NCBI GenBank assembly: GCA_019925795.1
Contig: CM034305.1
Span: 67,010,573 to 67,074,572 of the forward strand
Reading direction: 5' to 3'
Source of the DNA: Dendrobium chrysotoxum
Taxonomy: Eukaryota > Streptophyta > Magnoliopsida > Asparagales > Orchidaceae
DNA: 64,000 bases
Shown: in pieces, positions 57,150 to 64,000 of the stretch
Layout of the letters: the number at the start of each line of letters is the position of its first letter
How positions within the stretch are numbered: position 1 is the first letter of the stretch
The notes under the pieces: model-generated
The model's database searches: none
What the model was told of the DNA's origin: nothing
The model's input: only the letters and a program-made list of their open reading frames with translations
Made by a program: the position numbers and the translations under genes

Positions 57150-57960
57150 GGTCAAAAGACCTCGACTCCGTCGAGGCATGTCAACGGTAAGGAGGTAGGT
57201 GTAGAAATCATGAGTAACCCTCATGGATCCAAAATTCGGCAAGCATACAAAAGTGATTTCCATATAACTCCAACTTCTTCCATAATTATGAATTTGATTA
57301 ATGCTTCAATACCATCAAGATGTCCCAACTTCATATTCATAGCTTCCATTTTGAAGAAAAGCTTCAATGCCATCTTAGAGACTTATTGGAAGAACATCCA
57401 CCGATCACTACAACGACACCATTCAACACCATTCCATCAAAAGGACAGCGAGCTCTATCTCTTCTTCCACATTTAGTATACTCGTCAAAAGGTGAGGCAG
57501 CTACAAACATATTTATGTCCATGTTCTCCTCAGCTACCAATTCATGTACCCATTTTCCCATCTTCGCATCACCCAATTGGGTGCAAGTAGTCAACATTCT
57601 CACGAGGGTAAGACTTCCCGGCTTCAATTCCCTCTCTAGTGACTTTTGAAACACAACTACAAACTCCTTCAGCTTGCCTTTACTGATGCAGCCACTAATC
57701 ATTGCAGTCCAAGACATAACATTTGTCTTAGGCATTTTATCAAACATCCTCTCGGCTTCATCTAATCCACCACATTTAGCATATATGGAGACCAAACTAG
57801 TTTTGGCAAACTCGTCCAGCTCAAATATGGCCTTGCACAACCCATTCATCAATATTGAATATGTAATTAGATCTGCAAAATATTTATTATTGCAATTTCT
57901 GTCACCAACAAGGCCAAGAAATTCATTCCCAAATTCACCAGGCGCTGTTCTTCCCTCCTT
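57150..57960 (-). pseudogene. Pentatricopeptide repeat (PPR) protein remnant
   Basis: After a TAG at 57961-57963 a frame runs leftwards: DLITYSILMNGLCKA (57890-57840), then FAKTSLVSIYAKCGGLDEAE, TNVMSWTAMISGC, LVRMLTTCTQLGDAKMGKWV and WVHELV. These are PPR repeat words, the first of P type and the rest of the PLS/E type. After 57364, with frame changes, ALKLFFKM and GVIWKSLLYACRI follow, where relatives have an A-L-x-L-F-x-x-M and G-V-I-W-x-x-L-L-x-A-C-R pattern. Missing repeats, a lost start and at least two shifts make it a pseudogene. PPR proteins edit or process RNA in mitochondria or chloroplasts. Confidence 0.8.
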
Positions 57961-58025
57961 CTAGAGACTTGGTAAAAAAGATATTATAAGTAAAAATATT
58001 TGGGAAACATCCATTGCTCACCATC

Positions 58026-58960
58026 TCATACAGAATTCTTACCAAAACCTTCATCGCTTGAATCCACGTCTTCATCTTCCCCTTTTGTCCTTTTGAAACC
58101 TCTAGTTTTTGTTCCCTCTCCCTCCATCTCCATCTTCGTAGATTTGTGCTCGTTTTGGATCCAGAGCTGCGTTGCTAATATGGGACGGGACAGGATCGCC
58201 GTCGAATGTGTGCGGATACGGGACGGGACAGAATCAGAGGCGGGACACGTGCGATACAGGCCTCGTTTAGCTGCGGGGGCAATTCGTTCGCTTGAAACAT
58301 GGGCGACGGGTAGCGGATTGTTTGCAGGAGCGGGCTGGTCGTGCGGGAGCGGAGAAGGTTTGGCCAATCGGACGAGGTTGATGTTGCTGAGAGAGTTCGG
58401 ATCCGGGACGTCGTCTGCATCCGTCCTTCTTGAGCTAGAGCGGATCGCGCCGAGGACGAATTGCTCCCGAGAGGCGGGAGCGGGGGCGGTAATTTCTGGT
58501 GAACTAAGACGAGTGCAGGCTCTCGGATCGCCATATGAGTGGTGGTTGGAATCATCGGCCGCGACATCAATAGAAGAAGATGGAGGTTTTGAAGAGCCTT
58601 TGGCGTGGGATTGCTCGACAATCTCGAGGGTGGAATCGCATTCGATGCCAGGCACGCCAAGCATGAAATCGTTGGTCGAGTGTTGCAGATGCGGAAGCGG
58701 CAAGTCATGTTGGAGTTGTTGGGGATCGTGGATCTGATTGATATCTAGCTCTATGTCTGTGACATTCTGATAATGGGAAAATGTCGGAGGAATTGAGCTA
58801 GCTGATGTCAGAGGGGAATCATAAGGAATGGAAGTTCTATCAGACCGAAGATGCGGGCGACGGCAGCGGGTTGGTTGCAGACTTAGTGATCGGGCAGGGG
58901 ATTTCACCACCGGAGAGGAAGCTCGAGCAGAGGGTAGTCGTCAGCCACAGCCGGTTGACT
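58026..58960 (-). pseudogene. Unrecognised ORF inside a degraded LTR element, gag-like position
   Basis: About 300 codons, open from SPVVKSPARSLSLQPTR near 58930 to a stop at 58026. It is Ser/Pro/His/Gln-rich with acidic tail (GEDEDVDSSDEGFGKNSV) and has no domain I know. It lies on the same strand as, and downstream of, the LTR and primer site at 59505-59250, where gag is expected, with one frame change and stops in between. It is GC-rich compared with its surroundings. It could be a gag N-terminus or a captured host segment. Confidence 0.4.
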
Positions 58961-59038
58961 ACGATTCTGCTTGCGATCGCGTGAGAAAGTGGAGGGAAGG
59001 AGCGAAGACGTAGACGCCTGTATGGTTGCTGACGGCAT

Positions 59039-59230
59039 TCACATTCTCCTTATGGATCGAAGGTTTTTGTCTATCCGATCAAGTGATGCCTTCACTTGAG
59101 CTTGATAGAAGGCTATACGGCTTCGATCATCGTCGATAGCCCACCTTCCTATGTGTCGATCATCGTCGACAGCCAATCTTATTCTTCGGCTTCGATCGTC
59201 ATCGACAGCCGACCTTCTTCTGCAGTCCAT
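59039..59230 (-). pseudogene. Short leader ORF after the LTR, start of gag-like region
   Basis: 63 codons beginning MDCRRRSAVDDDRSRR, 20 bases after the primer site. A unit of about 13 residues is repeated three times (AVDDDRSRR, AVDDDRHIGR, AIDDDRSRI), followed by a helical QAQVKASLDRIDKNLRSIRR. The start position fits gag of LTR elements primed by initiator tRNA-Met. Confidence 0.45.
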
Positions 59231-59249
59231 CGATCTTCGCAAGCTCCAA

Positions 59250-59261
59250 GCTCTGATACCA
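59250..59261 (-). other. Primer-binding site, initiator tRNA-Met type
   Basis: TGGTATCAGAGC on the minus strand, three bases after the LTR end CATCA; this is the standard complement of the initiator tRNA-Met 3' end used by many plant LTR elements. Confidence 0.85.
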
Positions 59262-59264
59262 AAC

Positions 59265-59505
59265 TGATGTGGTAATCGTCGGAAGAATCGGACCTGCTTG
59301 AAGGATTTTATCCCAATCCAGGGAATAATAGCAAACACAAAGCTTCAAAGCTTTAAAAGAGAATAATATTCATTCATCATCCTTTCCTACTACAATACTT
59401 GCATTTTATAGGCTAAAAAGGAACATTCTAGAAACTATAGTTAACAAAATTAGATAAACTACTCCTAAGGAATATAACTAAAATGCTCCGCATCATTAAC
59501 TTACA
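59265..59505 (-). repeat. 5' LTR of a degraded LTR element, 241 bp
   Basis: On the minus strand starts TGTAAGTTAATGATG and ends TTACCACATCA, next to the primer site. It has a TAGCCTATAAAATGC TATA box (59403) and ATTCATCATCC downstream, a compact LTR. The other LTR is not found to the left within the window. Confidence 0.7.
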
Positions 59506-59739
59506 GAGCCCACTACGTGTAATTCACAAACATAAAGTCTACTTAAAAGATATATATGTATATATTCATGTAAATAGAAGAATACGAGCATCCATAATCA
59601 TATATTCATGTAAAAGTATATATGCATATTTTTATTTATATACAAATATGATCAAACAAACATCAAGTATAATATGTCGTCAAAAATTGCCTTAATTGGA
59701 CACGAATATTTTTTTCAAAATCAAATTTAAGATCATCCA

Positions 59740-60600
59740 AACCATCATTTCAGCAAACTTAAAGAAGAACTGAATGTCTCGATGAGACAGACTCAACAAT
59801 GCCAAAAGTGATCCACTATGAGCCTGAACGAGCCCAAATCAAAGGCCCGGGTCGTAATTTAAAACTTCAAGATATTAATTGGATGATCAAATGATCTCCA
59901 AAATTGACATGCTTGTAGTCAAATCGAGCGTCTCTACGAGACGAATCCAATGAGCCCAAGATCGCTTAATTCTGACAACATTAAAGCACTTAAATGTTGA
60001 ACGAATATTTTATGATCAAGAGAATCAATATAAGCCGTTCAAAGGAATGTTCTAGATTTCATCCATATTTATAAGACATGCCACTCTCGAAATATTATAA
60101 ATAGGCCCTCACTCTCAGTATAAGGGGGGACTTGGAGATTGGAGTTGAACATTAGCTAGAGATTTAAGAGAGCTTGAAAGGGCCTAAGGATCCCGAAGCA
60201 CAACCCGAGCATCATCGTCGAACTACCACCCGATGGTCACATCATCGAACCAATAATCAATAACCACCATCAAGCCAAAGTCGGACCGCCACCGTCAAGC
60301 CACTATTGACCATCACAGTCATAACACAACCTAATATCGCTCGACTGCTACCGTCTAAACATCACCCGATCCCTATTGTTGCAACACGATCCTCTAACCC
60401 GTCGTTAACTGACAACGGTCCTTCAAACTTTGCCACCCCAGCCCTATGGTTTTTTACCTTTCCTAAATTTTTCATGTAAACATTGTATTATCTCTTACAA
60501 TTCTTGCACTTTTCTCTAATATGTGTGTGGGCTGAATCTTCATGCCAAGCTATGACGTTAAACTTTAATTTTCTCTACTACTGCAAATATTCTGGCACGC
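59740..60600 (+). repeat. Tat-like LTR with the beginning of its primer site
   Basis: Contains TATTATAAATAGGCCCTC (TATA, 60097), a leader-like GAGAGCTTGAAAGG and CACC/TCGA-rich part, and ends ACTACTGCA followed after six bases by TGGCACGC, the start of the primer site known for Tat/Retand elements (TGGCACGCCCGGTGGGAC). The sequence breaks off there. Similar to 21900-22630. The left end is not defined. Confidence 0.55.
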
Positions 60601-61685
60601 AATAAAACTAAATATGATTAACCAAGGCCTTGTTTGTGTTTGGCTAATTAAATGAATGAACTTATAAACACTATCAAACTCAAGCTAATTAAATAGGAAA
60701 ATATGAACAAGCAGCTTTTTTTTTTGACATCCCTAAGCATTACGGAGGATTTCAAAACTACAACGCAAGTTTAACCATAAACCTGATTCTTCTTTACGCC
60801 ATAAATAGTTGAGGCATAACAAGAAAAAAGAACACGGACCATTCCAAGAAGAAAATAAAACACGGTCGAATCAATAAAGGAAACAAATACTTTACAAACC
60901 GTAAACACTGCTTGGCAGTTGGCACCACTAAAATAATAACCAGAATCAAAAAGTCTAATAACACGTTTCGGAAATATTCATAAGACAATAAAGTAAAAGT
61001 AGGCAAAAGACATTACAAACCTCATCATAGGACTGCAAATCCATCATTTAACATGAAAAGATTCAATCAAGAGGACAAGCTATTATATGAAGCGGGTACG
61101 GTACAACAATTAACTCTCCATAGCTAATTAAAAAAAAAATCTAATACAGAAACATTAACAAATGCGACAGCAAGTGATTCAGAGCCTCCCTCACCTTACA
61201 TCGTCAATGGTGCACTAACAGGAAAATCCAATATACACTAACAGAAAAACAAAACCCCGTCATCTCAACTAAAAAGAGGGAACTTTCTGTTAAAACAATA
61301 GAGCATTCCACTCTATATCTTACAGTGTCAGCCAACAAACTTTAATCAGTTTAAAACCCGATTATACATAAAAATGATGTAAACTTACTCAAGCCACAAT
61401 AGATTCCCAACTAAAATCAACATATGCTTCAACTGACGAAAAAAGTAAGCACTGGGATGTAGATCTCTTCATTGGAGAACAACTCCGCATATCAATGGAG
61501 AAGACTCAAGCAGAGAGGACAAATTACTATACGCACACATAAAATCTCAAAATCCATGATGGATTCAAGAAGAGCTGTGTGCAAATATGAGAAGCAACAA
61601 TGAAGGAAAATTGCAACTGTAAAATAATTTGGGAAAAGAAAAACAAATCAAATCCCATTATGTGAATAATTGGATTTCACCTTAA
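60601..61685. other. No gene seen
   Basis: AT-rich, without repeat edges or supported ORFs; may be intron or untranslated sequence of a gene beyond the window. Confidence 0.4.
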
Positions 61686-62063
61686 GGGGTTGTTTGGTAG
61701 CACCCAGAATTTAATTTAAGTAAGATTTCGTAAATCCTCTAAATCCGGATTTCAGAAATCCTGAGGGGTTTAAATCCTTAAAACTGTTTGGTAACATTCA
61801 TGATAAATCCTGTTAAATCTTCTGTAATTGTTTGGCTATAAAGCAAGATTTATCCAGCAAACTCTTTCTCTAGCGCGTGGATTTCCTAAATCCGGCAAAA
61901 TAGAAGATTTCGGAAATCTGGGATTTAGCGCAAATCGGCGGAATTTTCCGTCTATGGAGGATTTCATTTGCCGTGAGATTTGGTTTTGCATTTTAGGCCG
62001 TTTAGCTGGATTTCGCTCAAATCCGCCTCAAATCAGGCCGAAATCCTGCTACCAAACAGCCCC
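61686..62063. mobile_element. Tourist-like MITE, second family, 378 bp
   Basis: Begins GGGGTTGTTTGGTAGCACCC and ends GCTACCAAACAGCCCC, flanked by TAA on both sides (61683-61685 and 62064-62066). Internally GGATTT/AAATCC words repeat many times in both directions. The 94-codon plus ORF inside is accidental. Confidence 0.88.
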
Positions 62064-62066
62064 TAA

Positions 62067-64000
62067 ATGTGAAATGGAAATGCCAATAAATCAACCAACG
62101 CATGGTCTATAAGCATGCTACGCATTTTCCAGTATAATGCTTTTAATCATATAAAAAAATGATATGCTGTGTAAAAAAAGTAAATAACAAATGGCATGCT
62201 CTATCTATGGAAACACACCACAATTATAGAGTGCAGCACGGAACATAGGGCTTCTTGGCCGGACCACCGATCATGCACTAATACAATGGATCATGAATGA
62301 ATTTGAAGGTCTGCCAATGCGAAGCCTAACAGGTGCAGATGTATGTAATCTCACGCTTGCATTGTTGAAAGGTTGTTTCAATGCTTAAAGTTAAACAAAT
62401 TGGACTAAATAAAGCTAAATCCCAAAGTAAAAAGAGATGAGCAATGACACAGTGAAAGGAAATCATGGAACCATTTTTCTTAGGTGAGGAAATGAAAATA
62501 GCCAGTGCGCTCAATATACTTCTTTATTTGCATGGACAGCACTGACAATTCCAACAGTTAAAGTAACTTCATTAGAATTTAAGTGGTCATATAACAAACT
62601 ACCGCACCGAAGTTTCTACTTAGTAAACAAGGAAAAGGAGATATCCATGATCAACTTGCAAGTCCAACAAGCAATCCACTCCAAAATTGCTCTTCAGTTA
62701 CTAATTAATGTTGCACTTCAAATGAAATCCAACTATGCTAATAATCTTCACCTTAAGTATAAAATAGAAATACCAATAAATCAACCAATGCATACTAAAA
62801 AACATAAATACACTCAGACATGGGCAACAATCCCCAGAAATAATGACAGGTTCATTTCAGATAAAGATGGGTACATAAATGTTTTTGACCAACCCCCTAG
62901 ACATGCACTACTACATAGACTCAGGATAAATATAATATAGAGTTATAAACAATTATGAAGCAAATGTAATTATAGATACAAAATGAAGTCAACTAAGTGG
63001 CGATCACCCATTGTGCGCATATTATTAAATAAGAGTAAGTCACATAATAAAATCACCAAAAGCAAATACCATGCAATGTCTTACGCCAATATAATATTAA
63101 TATATCCAAGTTTATTATGAGAGATACAATTCAAAATTTCTAAGAGAATTGATAAAAGACAAATTAAGCGATTTCATTGAACTTGCTCAACCAGTCTGCA
63201 CTGGTTACAAGAAAATAAAGCTGCCTGTATCATTAAAAAGTTGTATTGAGCTTCACTTCCCCCAAAACAAAAACTATAAAGGAAATCACCTAGAGATGCT
63301 CATAGGCTTATCCAAGATTAAGATGAAAGGTGTTAGTAAGCATTCTCACCAACCGAATCCTAGTGATCAGATTTAAAGATATGATGGCAGAATCCTATGT
63401 TTAATCTAAATAAAGGAGTTTAACAGTCTACTTGGAAAAATGAGGAACAATATAATAGATTTGGAACGTAGTTGTGGTTGACCTATAGGAAAGTTCTATT
63501 ATTCTGACAATAGCATATTATCTAGAACCAAGAGACCACTGTCAAAGTGTCAAGCACTACTAATGGCGGAGAAAACCGGTGAAGAATCCAAGCTTTGAAG
63601 GTGAAACTTTGATACTCAAATGTAATTCCAAATCAAGAGAGTAAAGGAGCCACAACTCTTTGCTTCGGTCTCAACAGGCAAGGCAAAAATTTGTGAAGCC
63701 ACTTGGAGACAATCAACATTAAACATTGCTCATCCAATGCAACTGCCATAACAGCAGGCCGTAGCCACCAGTCACACAATTGAACTTTGCTACAGAATGA
63801 TCAATTTGGGAATGTTAGAAAATATGCATAATGCCCAGCACTACCAAAAGCATGACATTAGGGTCCCAGAACAAATACTAGGATGCAGCAACACAGCTAG
63901 AAACATCGAGCACCATGTACTAATACATCAGCCCTCAGGTGGGTAGGGCAGCCAAACTAAAAACCAATGTACATGATCCAACAAGAAAAAACAACCATGA
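62067..64000. other. No gene seen
   Basis: Moderately AT-rich, free of obvious repeats apart from a short AAATAGAAATACCAATAAATC-like duplication (GAAATGCCAATAAATCAACC at 62075 and GAAATACCAATAAATCAACC at 62767). Its low repeat content would fit introns or UTR of a gene lying mostly outside. Confidence 0.4.

Noticed and set aside
58000..58737. 245-codon plus ORF opposite the gag-like ORF
   Set aside because: Antisense shadow in a GC-rich stretch; no recognisable domain and the minus strand agrees with LTR and primer-site direction.
61828..62112. 94-codon plus ORF
   Set aside because: Lies mostly within the 378-bp Tourist-like MITE and runs past its end.

Overview
This is nuclear DNA of a flowering plant: intron-rich genes, a plant MIR169 hairpin, and intergenic space filled with plant transposon families (Tat/Ogre-like and SIRE-like LTR elements, RTE LINEs, Tourist-like MITEs, tRNA-derived SINEs). 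The Tat relic that carries an antisense accessory ORF would fit a monocot, but nothing here fixes the species. Base composition is AT-rich outside the LTR elements.

Layout. 1-12765: the 5' half of a minus-strand Ty3/gypsy element of the Tat/Ogre type (RNase H, RT, protease, gag, an extra leader ORF, primer-binding site and a 5.2-kb LTR, 7559-12765). 12766-16860: an older, decayed Tat element into which the first one appears to have inserted; it keeps an antisense accessory ORF, integrase, protease and gag pieces. 17150-22630: a LINE 3' end, a MIR169 gene (18515-18815), MITEs and an LTR fragment. 23060-28161: an apparently intact 12-exon LCB2 serine palmitoyltransferase gene (489 aa), with a MULE-type foldback MITE in intron 2. 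29295-36368: two solo LTRs of one family, a SIRE-like LTR with unusual tandem repeats, and an RTE LINE split by one of the solo LTRs. 38769-39452: a single-exon SAM-domain protein gene (minus). 40000-48000: AT-rich DNA with many Tourist-like MITEs, a 5S-derived (Cassandra-like) LTR and a SINE. 48677-50207: a 7-exon bHLH transcription factor gene of the BEE/HBI type (minus). 50600-57000: hAT-like and foldback MITEs and a SINE. 57150-59505: a PPR pseudogene next to a degraded LTR element. 59740-62063: a Tat-like LTR fragment and a 378-bp Tourist-like MITE. No coding sequence is supported from 62064 to 64000.

The four genes that look functional (MIR169, LCB2, SAM protein, bHLH) belong to unrelated pathways; nothing suggests they act together. 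What stands out is the nested transposon record: exact target-site duplications date several insertions relative to one another. I found no convincing new gene system. The least familiar structures are the Ogre-like element's single long frame (leader plus gag) broken by two TAG codons, the palindromic 53-bp repeat array in the SIRE-like LTR, and a possible PPR-retroelement composite.
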